This document shows positions 28,353-39,746 of a stretch of 59,155 bases of DNA, in pieces. Below the pieces are notes generated by a model. The model saw only the letters and a list, made by a program, of their open reading frames with translations. It did not search any database and had not been told where the DNA came from. The DNA lies in NCBI RefSeq assembly GCF_004359215.1, contig NW_027152191.1, forward strand, positions 30,117 to 89,271. Direction: 5' to 3'. This DNA comes from Bremia lactucae. Lineage: Eukaryota > Oomycota > Peronosporomycetes > Peronosporales > Peronosporaceae. Within the stretch, counting starts at the first letter, position 1. Each line of letters opens with the position of its first letter. Both the position numbers and the translations under genes were made by a program.

Positions 28353-31061
28353 ATGACCGACACGTGGCAGCCGCAGCCTGCGCTGCTTAACGAAGTCGTG
28401 ACTCTCCTACAGGCTTATATGGTGCCCGATAACCAGGTACAGCGAGAGTCCTATCAGCGCTTGCAGCAGTTTCAAAAGAATCTGGAATTTAATCTTTACC
28501 TCGTCCACCTGCTCTGTGCGCACGCTGAGCCCAATGTGCGCCAGTTGGCTGGGCTCCTTCTCAAGCGTAACATCAAAGCTCGCGATGCCGAAGTCGTGCT
28601 ATCTTCTGCTGAGACTGAGGTTCTCGCCGTCATTCGTGCTCAGACGTTGCGTTTGCTAGCTGATCCTTCGCCGCCTATCCGCAATGTGGCCAGTTCCATT
28701 GTCACTACATTCGTATCTCAATACACGTTTTTGGACGAATGGCCTGAGCTTATGCCGGCGCTTTATTTGCTGTTAGAGCAACAGGATGAAAACGCTGTGG
28801 CCGGTGCATTTAGTGCGCTTGTTAAGATTTGCGAAGATTCGGCCGCTAAGCTTGAAAACTCGCCCAGCCGCCCGCTTAATATGCTTGTGCCCAAGTTATT
28901 GCAATATTTTCACCACAAAAACGAAACCTTTCGTCGCGACGCGCTGGAATGTTTAAATCATGTGCTTGTCTTCATGCCAGTGGGACTTGTGGTGCAGATG
29001 GAAAACTTTTTGGCTGGTATTTCGCTGCTTACACAGGACGTATCCAATGAAGTACGCAAACTTGTGTGCAAAAGTATCGTCATATTACTTGAGGTTGGCG
29101 TGCAGTACCTCGTGCCGCATTTAAATAGCATTATTCAATTTATCTTACGAGCCAATCAAGACGAAGATGATGATGTGGCTATTGAGGCATGCGAGTTCTG
29201 GTCATCGTTCTGCGATCTGCGCGAGTTTAACGATATAAAAACCATTTTACAGCCGTATTTGCCGCAAATTGTGCCCTTGCTGTTTCAGCGGATGGTCTAC
29301 AGTGAAGAAGATTTGATTAATTTTGAAGCGGAGGAACAGAATCAGAATGAGAACGTCCCCGACCGACCCGAGGACATTAAACCCATCTTTCATCGCAAGA
29401 CCGCCTTAAGCCACGAAGGCGGTGGTCTTCATGTTGATGAAGACGATGACGACGACGACGACGATGATGATGATGACGACTCGCTGCTTGAATGGAACCT
29501 ACGTCGTTGCTCGGCTGCTAGTCTCGATAATTTAGCCAACGGCTTTGGAAATGATATTCTGCCGACACTACTACCATTGTTGCAGGACCGGCTTGCCCAA
29601 GAGCAGTCCTGGCCGCTTGTTGAGAGTGGAATCTTGGCGCTTGGTGCTATCGCAGACGGTTGCTATAATGGTATCACCCCCCATCTACCGCAATTGTATC
29701 CGTTTTTGCTTCAAAAGCTCGAGGATCCTGTTCCTTTAATTCGCAGCATCACGTGTTGGACACTGAGTCGCTATGCAACATGGGTTGTTGATCAGGGCAA
29801 TCACGACATGCTTTTTAAGCCGCTTGTAGAAGGTATGTTGATGCGTATTCTCGATCCTCACAAAAAAGTACAAGAGGCTGCGTGCTCTGCGTTTTGCACG
29901 TTGGAGGAAGAAGCAGGCGAAGAGCTTGGTCCGTATTTGACGCCTATTTTGCAGAACCTCATGTTTGCTTTTGGCAAATATCAAGCAAAAAATTTACTTA
30001 TTTTGTACGATGCGATTGGGACGCTTGCAGATTCGGTCGGTGATAAATTAAATCACCCCGAACTGATTCAAATTCTCATGCCTCCGCTAATTGCTAAGTG
30101 GAACGCGCTTGATGACCGCAGCCGCGAAATTCTTCCGCTATTTGAGTGTTTGGCACCAGTTGCACAGGCGCTAGGTAACGGCTTTCAAGAGTTCGCGATG
30201 AATGTATACGTTCGGTGTCAGCGCATTATAGAAAACGAATTACTTGCAGACGCAATGTCCGAACAAAGCCCGAATGAATTTGATGAAGGCGATTCTGAGC
30301 TAATTGGATGCGCGTTGGACCTCATTTCAGGTTTGATTGAGGGATTGCAAAATAATAGCGAGGCGTTGCTCAACGGATCAAACCTTTTGAATGTGCTTAT
30401 GAGCTGTGTACGCCATGATGTGATGAACGTGCGGCAGAGTGCCATGGGTGTCGTGGGCGACTTGGCGAAACATGCGCCAAACATTCTTCGCTCAAGTCTT
30501 GGAGATCTCTTGCCAGTTTTGATTGAAAATATTGACCCGGAACTTCCTACTGTGTGCAACAATGCAAGTTGGTCGGTAGGTGAAATTGCCATCCGAATTG
30601 GCGCCGAGATCGAGCCATATATTGAAAGCTGCTTGGACCGCCTCATTGGTATGATAAATAGGCCGAAGCTACCACGCAATCTAGTCGAGAATTGCGCAAT
30701 CACAATCGGTCGACTTGGATACGTTTGCCCAAACGTAGTGGCACCGCACCTTCAGGAATTTGCCAAGCGTTGGTGTCGTGCGCTTGCTCACGTGCGTGCG
30801 CCAGAGGAAAAGGAGCACTGCTTTTTTGGTCTGTGCTACATGGTCAAAGCAAATCCAAACGGGATTGTCGCTGATTTTATGTTTATGTGTGGTGCGATTG
30901 CTTCGCTGGAGGGTCAGCCGATTCAGCACGCAGAGCTGAAGGATATGCTATATCAGATTTTACATGGCTTTAAGACTAGCCTTGGCGAAAACTGGGCTGC
31001 GTACTTCGCAAGCTTTCCAGAGCCTTTGCGGCAGTTTTTGACCACTCGCTTTAATCTGTGA
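28353..31061 (+). CDS. TNPO1: Transportin-1-like karyopherin beta-2 (nuclear import receptor)
   Basis: 902 residues in one exon, close to the roughly 890-900 residues of animal transportin-1. It imports PY-NLS cargo such as RNA-binding proteins through the nuclear pore and releases them on RanGTP. The N-terminus (MTDTWQPQPALLNEVVTLLQAY, RQLAGLLLKRNIK) is the importin-beta N-terminal/Ran-binding region. HEAT repeats follow throughout (for example EACEFWSSFCDL, ESGILALGAIADGC, ITCWTLSRYATWV, NNASWSVGEIA). The acidic H8 loop is present (residues about 360-375) as an almost pure Asp run coded at 29435-29480. The end is the typical PEPLRQFLTTRFNL. The ATG has an ACC-ATG-A context and is followed by clear family sequence. 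No break is seen. Confidence 0.95.
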   Translation: MTDTWQPQPALLNEVVTLLQAYMVPDNQVQRESYQRLQQFQKNLEFNLYLVHLLCAHAEPNVRQLAGLLLKRNIKARDAEVVLSSAETEVLAVIRAQTLRLLADPSPPIRNVASSIVTTFVSQYTFLDEWPELMPALYLLLEQQDENAVAGAFSALVKICEDSAAKLENSPSRPLNMLVPKLLQYFHHKNETFRRDALECLNHVLVFMPVGLVVQMENFLAGISLLTQDVSNEVRKLVCKSIVILLEVGVQYLVPHLNSIIQFILRANQDEDDDVAIEACEFWSSFCDLREFNDIKTILQPYLPQIVPLLFQRMVYSEEDLINFEAEEQNQNENVPDRPEDIKPIFHRKTALSHEGGGLHVDEDDDDDDDDDDDDDSLLEWNLRRCSAASLDNLANGFGNDILPTLLPLLQDRLAQEQSWPLVESGILALGAIADGCYNGITPHLPQLYPFLLQKLEDPVPLIRSITCWTLSRYATWVVDQGNHDMLFKPLVEGMLMRILDPHKKVQEAACSAFCTLEEEAGEELGPYLTPILQNLMFAFGKYQAKNLLILYDAIGTLADSVGDKLNHPELIQILMPPLIAKWNALDDRSREILPLFECLAPVAQALGNGFQEFAMNVYVRCQRIIENELLADAMSEQSPNEFDEGDSELIGCALDLISGLIEGLQNNSEALLNGSNLLNVLMSCVRHDVMNVRQSAMGVVGDLAKHAPNILRSSLGDLLPVLIENIDPELPTVCNNASWSVGEIAIRIGAEIEPYIESCLDRLIGMINRPKLPRNLVENCAITIGRLGYVCPNVVAPHLQEFAKRWCRALAHVRAPEEKEHCFFGLCYMVKANPNGIVADFMFMCGAIASLEGQPIQHAELKDMLYQILHGFKTSLGENWAAYFASFPEPLRQFLTTRFNL

Positions 31062-31418
31062 AAGTAAGTGGCTAAGTTGATTATGATTGTATGTTGTGGC
31101 GCAAATGAAGCCACCGAACAAGAATAGGATGCGACTTTCGGTTTGCGATTGGAACAGATTAGTAGTAAGTAGTAGGAAATTAGTGTAGGCATAGGTGAGC
31201 GAGTAGGAAAGTAGAGAATGGTAGATGAACTTGTCGATTTCTTAACAGATATATGGAGTGATCAATTGACAGTACAGCAGAATCCTACATTGGGTGTTCA
31301 AAGTACTGTTGATATATTACAATTTTGGCTATCTGTCAGCTTTAGGCAGCAAAGGCATCGATCAAACCGGCATGTTGTGTTGCTTCTCTTGTCTTCGTAC
31401 AAGAAGTGTTCCCATTAA
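31062..31418. other. Convergent intergenic region
   Basis: 357 bp between the stop codons of transportin (+) and the Myb gene (-), presumably both 3' UTRs. No further gene supported. Confidence 0.5.
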
Positions 31419-32703
31419 TTAAATTGATTGATCGGATAGGGTCCTCGCATTTGTTATCGGTCGCGAAAAATTCGTCCATTCTCTAGGATTCTGTCCAGCT
31501 TCGGTCTTATTTGCTGCGGTCGTTGATCCGGCGCCTTCAATTTCTTTCATAGTCATGTCATTTGTACTCGCAAATCTTCTGCCTTGCTGGCCACGAGCAG
31601 CTGCCTTTTTAGTACCAGGACTGAAAAAACCAGGTGACCCTGATGGCAAAAGGGTTGGCGAGAACAGAGGAGACGGCGCTGGTTTGGCGAGGAAATTTGC
31701 TGGTATTGTAGACTTTTCTTCGCTTTCAGCTTCCTTAGCGAGAAAGTCGAGGAACGTGGGGCTGAGCATTGTGATTCCGCTCAGCGATCCTTTTCTACTG
31801 GATGGAAAGATTCCCGCCACTTTCTCTAGTCACGCAAAGCTCACGGCGTCAGTAAATTCCTAGTATGCCCAAAAAATAATCGAGAAGCTTACCTTTGCCA
31901 CTGCTTCTAGGCGGCACCTTAATTGGTGGAGGCGGAATCGCGCGCTGACTCAGAGTAAATTTCGAGCCATTTGTTGTAGAGATAGACCCCGCCCCAGACT
32001 CTATTAAGGCAATTTCTCTGACCATATTATGATAGCGGCTACACACATCCTTGGCATTCTTACCCGGTATAGCTGCTGCAATTGTAGCCCAAGGATACGA
32101 TGTAGACCCGGCGCAACGGGCAAGAGCTGTTTCAAATGCTTTCTCTTCTTGGAATGTCCAATGCTTTGGTTGTCGCATAGCAACAGTCTCTAGATGATTG
32201 TGTGGAAGCTCCAATAGCTCTTTTTGGAATTGCGCTGGCTGAATACGCAATAATTGAGCACACTCCGAAGCTGCACTACTCAACCCCTTGCTGCCACCAT
32301 TTGCGATTTTAGCTTGTCCTCTGCAGCCTCTGAAGTCGACTAGATCTCTACTAATCTGATAACTTGGACGACAAGGATCATTCCAAGTTGCTGCACTGAA
32401 TACGTGGCGACTGCCTTCGACTGTATATGGTATCTGTTGAACTAGTCGCTTTAAATATGTTTGTCCATGTAAACGTACTTCCTCAACTGTGCGTGTTTTA
32501 ACATATGCTGCGATGAGGCCCCACTCGTTACCTGTTTGTCTTGAGCCGTAAAGCTCTAGTGCTTGCATGAACCGCTTATGCTCATCTTGGCACCACTTTG
32601 TTTTTCCGTTAGCAATAGTCGAGAGGTTGGCATCACACGGCGCTTCATTGCTGTAATGACTTTGTCCAGAGTTTGCTCCTGATAACGGTATATCTTGCTG
32701 CAT
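31419..32703 (-). CDS. Two-SANT/Myb-domain protein (SHAQKYF-like plus RADIALIS-like), two exons
   Basis: Probable transcription regulator in the nucleus. Exon 1 is 32703-31893. The 67-bp intron 31892-31826 starts GTAAGC, has a TACTGAC branch-like site and ends CTAG. Exon 2 is 31825-31419, in frame (SSGKG|EKVAGIF), giving about 405 residues. The first Myb repeat (residues about 35-85) contains KWCQDEHKRFMQALELYG and EEVRLHGQTYLKR, a variant of the SHAQKYF motif. The second (about 180-230) is WTFQEEKAFETALARC with WATIAAAIPGKNAKDVCSRY and REIALIESG, like plant RADIALIS/DIVARICATA. The exon 2 tail is Ser/Pro-rich (PAPSPLFSPTLLPSGSP). The splice assignment is inferred from signals and frame. An out-of-frame ATG lies 5 nt upstream of the start. 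Confidence 0.85.
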
Positions 32704-33211
32704 CGCATGTACTCAATTCTGCCGTCACGAATATGTACCTAGGACTGCGCCTTCTATGCTATAACACTAATAACTTGGATGGGACAAATCTGACCAGACG
32801 CGAAAAGCAAGATATCATGTATCAGCCAGACAGGCTTTTCTTATAATAGGAAGGACAAAGTGGTGACTTTACGTGAAGGCTGAGAATCCATAATGTCGTC
32901 ACATCGGATGTCGATACATTTTATTCATTGGCTAAACGCTTAAAGATGCAAAAGATGTGACGAAAAGCGGATTTACTTTCATCGCAATTGCTCTCACATC
33001 CGGGCATGTGCTCTTTTATGGCGACATAATAAAGAATGGTGCATGTAATTCTTCTAACACTAAACTGCATATTGAAAAAAAATCCGTCGGAACAATTCTT
33101 CGCCTAATGTTAAGCATAAGCTGGTATTTCAGGATTTTGCCTGGTAGAATTATTATTTTTCGGAGCACATTAAATGTATTTTATCTCAAATAATTGATTC
33201 TAAACAATAAT
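32704..33211. other. Intergenic, upstream of the Myb gene
   Basis: About 500 bp, A+T-rich towards the C1 LTR. It should hold the Myb gene promoter. The short plus-strand frame here has no family resemblance and no support. Confidence 0.4.
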
Positions 33212-33710
33212 TGTAACGGTGGTGTCCATTACATAAATTTTATCCTATAAGAGAAATAACAATAATTATTCCCTACAAGAGGAAATAAACAAAGAAGTAC
33301 AAATTATTGTATTTATTATTTTGACTTAAATAGTTCGAATAATACCAAATTTAGTATTATTGATGCAATAAGACATTAGCTCTATTGATTGATTGATTAA
33401 AGTCTAAATTAACAGCGCCCAAACACGATTGTGCGGTGCGCAAGGAGGCGCTATACTTAGTTAGATATTAATATAATAAGTTCAGTAGAAGATAGAAGAT
33501 CGTTACGTAGGAAACTATATATATTAATATAGATTTACTTTTCCCAAATTCTAATTCTCTGAATTTACCTTTGGTAGGTAAAGAGCCTTAGCTACTTAAA
33601 ACCCTTCCTCTGTCCCCCTGTGTACGTGAAGTTTGAGGCGTCTAACCTACAGTTACTCCGTGTGAGGTAAAGTAGTACTTACCAGTTCTAGTGAAAGGTG
33701 CCCCGTTACA
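33212..33710 (+). repeat. C1 5' LTR
   Basis: 499 bp, TGTAACGGTGGTGTCC...GGTGCCCCGTTACA, uninterrupted. It is the reference copy for the other C LTR pieces in this window. Confidence 0.9.
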
Positions 33711-33712
33711 CC

Positions 33713-33725
33713 TGGTAGCACTTCG
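33713..33725 (+). promoter_or_regulatory. Primer-binding site of C1
   Basis: TGGTAGCACTTCG, two bases after the LTR; the first eight bases fit initiator tRNA-Met. Confidence 0.65.
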
Positions 33726-33761
33726 TAGTCTGTTCAACGGCCCATGCACTGTCCATCCAAT

Positions 33762-35045
33762 ATGGACATGTTGTATGAAGAAGGAGGGAGCTTCTAAGCC
33801 CCTCAAGAAGGTTTCACGCAACGCGTGAGAGGTTTAACCATTTGAGTGACCTCGGATGTGATCAATCGAATGAGTTCGGTCGTAGGCGGGTCAGCCGTTG
33901 GCGCTATCATGTACACTCTGGGCAGAGATGAATAGCATGCGGCCATATCCGAGTTCAATCAACACGCACTCGACGGGGCCCAAGAGAAAGTATCTTTGCT
34001 TCACCAGCACGGCTCTCAACACGCGGCGGTGTTGAGAGAACGGAGTGCTCAACAGATAGACTTGTTGAGACAGCAGCATTTGCATGCTTCTAATGAGCCG
34101 ACGCTTCCGCGTCGACCCGAAAGCTTAAGAATAGAAATTTCTAAGCATAAGGCAGTCGAAGGCGACTCCCTTTTGAGATGGTCCGTCGAATTAGACGATG
34201 CCATATAAGCTCGTCGTATCAGTGATGATGCGACGAAAGTGAAATTTGGCATATGCAACTTAGCAGAACGTGCCAAACCTTGGGCCTTGGGGCTCAAGCT
34301 TCACAACCCATAAGTCTTTGAGTCGTATGAGGTCTTTAAGGCCCGGCTCAGGCGAACATTTGAGCCGCCACGTGCCAAATTCAGGGCTCGGGGCTGAGCT
34401 CCTAGATTTGAAGCAGGGCAAGCGTGACATTCACGCTTATGCCCAACATACACGATACCTGGTCAGTTGTATCATGACTCAACCAATTGATGAATAAAAA
34501 CAGGCAACTCGGTTTATCAAAAGATTTATCAAAGGTCTTGCAGACGGACCTGTTAACACCCACCTTTTTAGGCTAGAATTAGAGTCGCTTGACCAAGCGA
34601 TCTCTATAGCGGAGCAAGAGGACTTCAGTCTTAAATAGGCTTTTGTCCACTCTGGTGCTTATCGACCACCGAGACGACAAGAAAACGGAGATTTAGAGCA
34701 TATGCATCTCTCGTTGGAGTGAGTGAGAAATCTCGCTCTTCAAGTTACGAACAACTACAAAAATCGATGTCAAAAATGGGCCACTACGCATGCCCCACGG
34801 CCGGTGCCTGAAAGCACTGAGCGAAAAGACCGACATCTCGCTGGGAACAGCGGAGGACGCGGATCCGACGCTAATTCGAAATCGCAACGGCAAAGGCGGA
34901 TCATAAGAAAAACGGCCGGGGTCAGTAGTTGCGAAGCGCCCTACTGGACCAGCAACGTTAAAAGATCTTGCAGGCCTTTTGACGAAAGTTGCTTCTCACA
35001 CACATACATTGTGTGTAACTGCCCAGGGATGAGGTTAACCTCATC
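33762..35045 (+). pseudogene. C1 Gag, degraded
   Basis: Starts at ATG 33762 (MDMLYEEGGSF). Readable parts are QHGSQHAAVLRERSAQQIDL and EGDSLLRWSVELDDA (33996-34208), DIHAYAQHTRYLVSC (34430-34480) and LADGPVNTHLFRLELESLDQA (about 34535-34600). Related to B Gag (same LLRW and LEEAIS-type segments). Several in-frame stops; the zinc knuckle is not readable. Confidence 0.75.
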
Positions 35046-36160
35046 ACCCTGAAAATAAAGTGTCAAATAAGGTGCCACTTAAGTCCCTAGTCGATGTTGG
35101 GGTGTCGGATAATTAATTAGACTCCAATCGCTAGAAGATCGCAGACTCAAATTATTGAGCGCGATATCTTTCTAACGAGGATGACAGTGCGCCTAGCAAC
35201 AGGCGCATCTGTGACGATTTAGAAAACTTGTCGTTGGTATGCAATACACTTTAAGGGTAAACAGTACGATGATGATTTCATCGTAACAGATTTGGATGAC
35301 AAATTTGATGTCATCCTTGGATTACTTTGGCTCAGAAAGTACGAGCCATGTGTTAATTGGCAGCATCAAGCCATTACGATGCTAGTCTCTTGTTCATTAG
35401 GTGGCCAACTGATGAACGTCTTGGAGCGTCCACAAGCGTGTGGATGTACTACGAGTGAGTGCGATGGCCTCACTTGTGGTGCGGTCGTTAGTACGACTGC
35501 ACAAGATCACAGTGTGATTACCCATCACACAGTGGAGTTAGATTCCGACGGCTGTGCACAAGCACAGGCAGCGTCGAAGTTCGACCACTAGAATAAGCTG
35601 AGTGGTACGAAACAAGGATGGTTCTTGAAAAGCAACATTTGAGAGAATTCGAAACGCCTGTCTATGGAAGGCAGTGCGCAAAGTCCTTGATCGACTGGAG
35701 AGTCGATCGTAGAGGATGTCGCCGTGGTAGTGCAACCACAGCTAGAGGCAGTTGGGAGAATACTCTCTAAATAATCTCTGTGGGAATAAGTCTTCGAAAA
35801 CCTGGGGTTTTAAGATTCCCAGGTACCTTTGGAAATAATTTCCAAATAGGAAACTAAGACAATAATTGTCTTAGTAAACAATGGATCAAGTGTTGGCGCT
35901 TATACACTTGATCCGCCTCCGAGCTAAACTTCGGAGATAACTAAATTGCCAACGCTAGAACCGAAACGGTTCTTGCGTGATCTGCGTAGTAGCAAAGTCA
36001 AACAGGTCTGCGTACTTGTCACCGATGACAACTATGTGGCCGATATTCGGTCGGCAATAGTATTCTCTGAGAACGAACGGGTTCTCAGCAGCTCATCGAT
36101 GGACGAAAGTGTCCTCGATGAGAAGACTCGGAATGAAAGTTTTACGTCTCAATCTTGAGA
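35046..36160 (+). pseudogene. C1 protease and linker, degraded
   Basis: Protease N-terminal part is mutated at the active site (SLVDVGVS where B1 has LVDCGAS). The C-terminal half is readable as LDDKFDVILGLLWLRKYEP (35292-35350). The following linker (LEPKRFLRDLRSSKVKQVCV, then SIVFSENERVL-like) corresponds to 48900-49080 of B1. Confidence 0.7.
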
Positions 36161-36179
36161 GTATTTTTATATAAACCCT

Positions 36180-37560
36180 TTATATAACGATTTTAAAGGA
36201 AATTAAGAATGTTATACCTGAATCAGTACCGTGCGAGTTTCCTAAGGATAAAGGCACTCGACACGAAATCTACCTAATTCCAGGTTCGAAATACTGTGTC
36301 ATGAGCAATGGCCATTGCCTCGTGAACAAGTAATAGCGACCGAGAAATTATTTCCGAACGCTTAGCAGCGGGCCATGTGAGGGAATCAAGTTCCCCACAT
36401 AGCTTTCCGACCTTCTGTGTGCGTAAAGCAACAGAGGATGGCGGATTGTCCATGCATTCGATAAACTGAACCCTGCAACTGTATCGGGTCAAACGCCGAT
36501 ACCACGATAAGACGTATCATTGGTGGTCTGTCAAAGAGTATTATCTTTTCGTCAATGGATCTGATGGATGGATTTTATCAGATTCTTATGCGTGAGCAAG
36601 ATATTCCATTCACAGCAGTAAGCACCCCAAACGGTACGTTATGGGAGTGCCACAGAGCTAATTAATGCGCCTGCGACGTTTAACAGATGTGTAACCAACG
36701 TGTAACCATCTGTTGATATCGGTGCGGGATTTCGCATCAAGCTATTTTAATGACGTCTTCGTTCATAACAGAGCCATGAACGGAAAGTCGCACGTTGAAG
36801 TACATCGTACACAAGTCCGAAAGGTTCTTACACTAATGCGAAAGCACAAGTTGTATGCAAATCTCAAGAAGTGTATATTCGCTGCAAGCGAAATACCACT
36901 CCTTGGTGTATCGCGGGTAAACACGGTGTACGCCCGGATTTGGAAAAGGTCAAGGCGATCACCGATTGGCCTGTTCGAATGTTCCTCGGCTTAGCGGCGT
37001 ACCTGCACAAGTACTCCCGCAAATATGCCGAAATGACACATATTTCTTCTTTATTGAAGAAAAATGTATAGCTGTCATGGAACGCTAATTGTCAGGTTTC
37101 CTTTGAGTGTGTCAAGCAAAGATTGATGCAATCGTCCATCCTGGCCATTGCGGACAAGACAGACCATTTCATGTGGTCTGTGACGCCAGCGATTTTGCAA
37201 TCGGCTGTGCGTCAATGCAAAATGACAGAGACGACGCAGAGCGCGTCGTCTGTTATCAATCGCGTCAGCTTCAACCGCCCAAACGCAACTATCCAGTGCA
37301 TGGCAAGGAACTCCTTGCCATGAAATATGCACAGGTTAAGTTTAGGGTCTATCTCTTGAGAGATAGACCGTTCATTGTATATACAGACCATGCGTCTTTA
37401 CGCATGGCCGTAAACAGTCTACACCTCTCGTAAATAATGGCGAGATGGTTTCTTTCTTCGGGGAGTATAACTTCTCCGTGAAGTTAAATAAGGACGACGT
37501 TACGTCGTCGCTGAAACCCTTTCGCGCCGGCCCGATTTAAGCCGGTTGCTCAAATCAACA
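36180..37560 (+). pseudogene. C1 reverse transcriptase and RNase H, degraded
   Basis: RT pieces run from 36200 (DLIPGSKYCVM-like) through LMDGFYQILM (about 36560) to SSYFNDVFVHNRA (36725-36770), where the catalytic YFDD box has become YFND. RNase H follows at 37107-37433 (RPFHVVCDASDFAIGCA, NYPVHGKELLAMKYA, PFIVYTDHASLRMAV). Frameshifts and small deletions make it inactive. Confidence 0.8.
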
Positions 37561-37779
37561 GTGAGGAAATCCCACGGTTGCAACAATAAGTGTTCCGTCG
37601 TCAACATTACTTACGACGTTAGAAGAGCATATCAAGAAAATAAAGCTCTTAAAGGTTGATGGATTACGTTAGAAATCATCCTCACAATCCTTAAGAGTAT
37701 TGTCGAAATTCTATCGTTTCTCAACAGATTGATATACAACACGCAATTATTTACTGTATTACACAAACATTGCTGGCGA

Positions 37780-39365
37780 CACACCTCGTGTTGTCATCCC
37801 TACTCATAATGATTTGCGTTTACGCATCATGTATTAGTGCCACGATGCACTAATAAGTGGTCATCGTGGACGTGAGAAGACTTATCTCACGATAAGTCGC
37901 GACTTTTACTGGCCACGCCGTGTCAGCGGGTGAAGCCCAGTGCTTCATCCCGTGCTTGTTACAATCTCTGCCTGTTTCGGTAAAGTGTTGGCAGTCCGTA
38001 TCTATGGATTTCGTCTTCGGATTTCCCGACGACGATCACAAGAGAAATGGTATTCTTGTTTTTGTCGATCGTTTCAGCAAAATGGTACATCTTGCTGTAG
38101 TCCCGGAGTCGATCACAACCAAAGTTTGTGATTGTGTCTTTGTTGACACGATATTTCGACTCCATGGGTTACCCCGTGAACTGGTCTCAGATCGAGACCC
38201 TAGATTCACGGTGGAATTCTGGCAAACTGTGTCAAAATCACTCGGAACACAGTTGAAATGTCAACTTTTGGTTATCTTAAATCGAATGATCAGACGGAAC
38301 GTGCAAACCGTATCCTTGAAAAATACTTCGCGCAAACGTCCACTCTTTTACGAGTTGGAGCGAGTTCTTTTTGATGGAAGAATTTGCCATCAACAATTCA
38401 GTGCATGCTATTACAAAGCATTCACCGTTTTACGTGAACGTCTTACGCTATCCACCTAAACCCACCTTGATTGAGAGTGACTTATCCAAGGGGGGGCCTC
38501 GAGCAAAGAACTTTCTAGCTCTTGCTCATCACGCATTGGCCCTTAGGTCAATGCAAAGGATACCATTGATTCAACATTGAAGGGGACAAACAGAGTAAGG
38601 ACAATAATGCCATTGCTGATTTTAACAACGAAAGACTCAGCATCGAAGACAATGATACTAGTGAGAACAAAAATGCCCTCTCTAAAGAGGAGATCGACAT
38701 CTCTGCAGTGCAAACCGGTCGCACTAAATACAAAAATAAAAAATCGAGTCAGCAGGTGATTTCCTGCTGGCTAGAGAAGCAGTGGTTCGTTTTGTACAGG
38801 ATCCGATCGCTGATGGAATAGCAAAATACTTTCATTTAATGTTAATGACCTAGTCCTACTGTCTACGGTAAACCTATCAAAACATGTAGTGACAAATGTG
38901 GGCAGTAACAAATTAGTGTCCAGATATATCGGCCCGTTTCGTGCATTGCACCAACAAAGCAATGCGTTCACGATCGAGCTGCTTCGTAGGATGCGTACGC
39001 ATCCTAGTATTTATGTTGGGCGTCTCCGCCCGTATCATCAGTACGAGTTTTCTTCCGATTCCGGATTACACCGGAACGGTCTAGGGCATCCGCGAAAGGG
39101 TGATGGTTCCCAGCCAAAGCCTTATGGTCTCAGAACCGAGTCTGGTTCTCATGAGCTAGACGATCTTCTCTTTCCTCCAAGGAAGAAATCTTCTGACGAG
39201 CTTTCACCAGCTCGTTTTGAAGGGACTAATGCGTTCTTCCGCTCGCCAATTGATCAGTCGCAACATGCGCAAATTTTTTTAAACGGTCACGGGAAACATA
39301 ACCACCATCACCGCTTACTCGCGGCGACAGGATCGCTCGTGACAAATGAACCCCCCAAAAGTTAA
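37780..39365 (+). pseudogene. C1 integrase, degraded
   Basis: Zinc-binding region (GHRGREKTYL, about 37860) lacks part of its cysteine half. The catalytic core reads SMDFVFGFPDDDH (about 38003), VDTIFRLHGLPRELVSDRDPRF (38140-38205), then a frame change near 38290. The C-terminal domain at 38889-39040 contains LVSRYIGPFRAL and VGRLRPYHQYE (GPY/F-type). Stops and frame changes separate the parts. Confidence 0.8.
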
Positions 39366-39439
39366 GGGTATGATCCAAATCATGATGTTGATTCGGGTTC
39401 ATCAACCGAGGCGAACCCGATTCCCCCCTCTCCCCTCCA

Positions 39440-39650
39440 TTGACGGATTCGAGTGGTGAGAAGCGTATTCATATTCAACGCCACTCGAACCACCGTAGGT
39501 AACGGTGGTTCGAACGAGTTATCTCGTTTGTTGGCGAGGGTAATCACCCTCGCACGATAGTTAGGAATCTCGTTCTTAACTGATGGTGGACGTTCCAGAT
39601 CTCGTACGACAGTACGACGAGACCCATCCTCCTCGACAGAGGGTCCATCA
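39440..39650 (+). pseudogene. C1 chromodomain, degraded
   Basis: Across frames one can read TSYLVCWRG, SPSHDS, VDVPDLVRQYDETHP, matching FSYLVRWRGYPPSHDSW and VEGLVRQCDETHP of the B2 chromodomain. It lies between integrase and the antisense-ORF region. Confidence 0.65.
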
Positions 39651-39746
39651 GAGAACGAGCGCTTCTTGCGCTCGTAAAGGATTGGATTTCTTAACCGCTT
39701 GACGCATCTTGTAAGAGATGAGCGTTCTCCAACGAGGAGCTATAAG

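Noticed and set aside
30218..30703. Minus-strand ORF of 161 codons inside transportin
   Set aside because: Shadow of the transportin coding frame.
32957..33193. Plus-strand ORF of 78 codons upstream of the C1 LTR
   Set aside because: A+T-rich, no recognisable motif, and no neighbour context.
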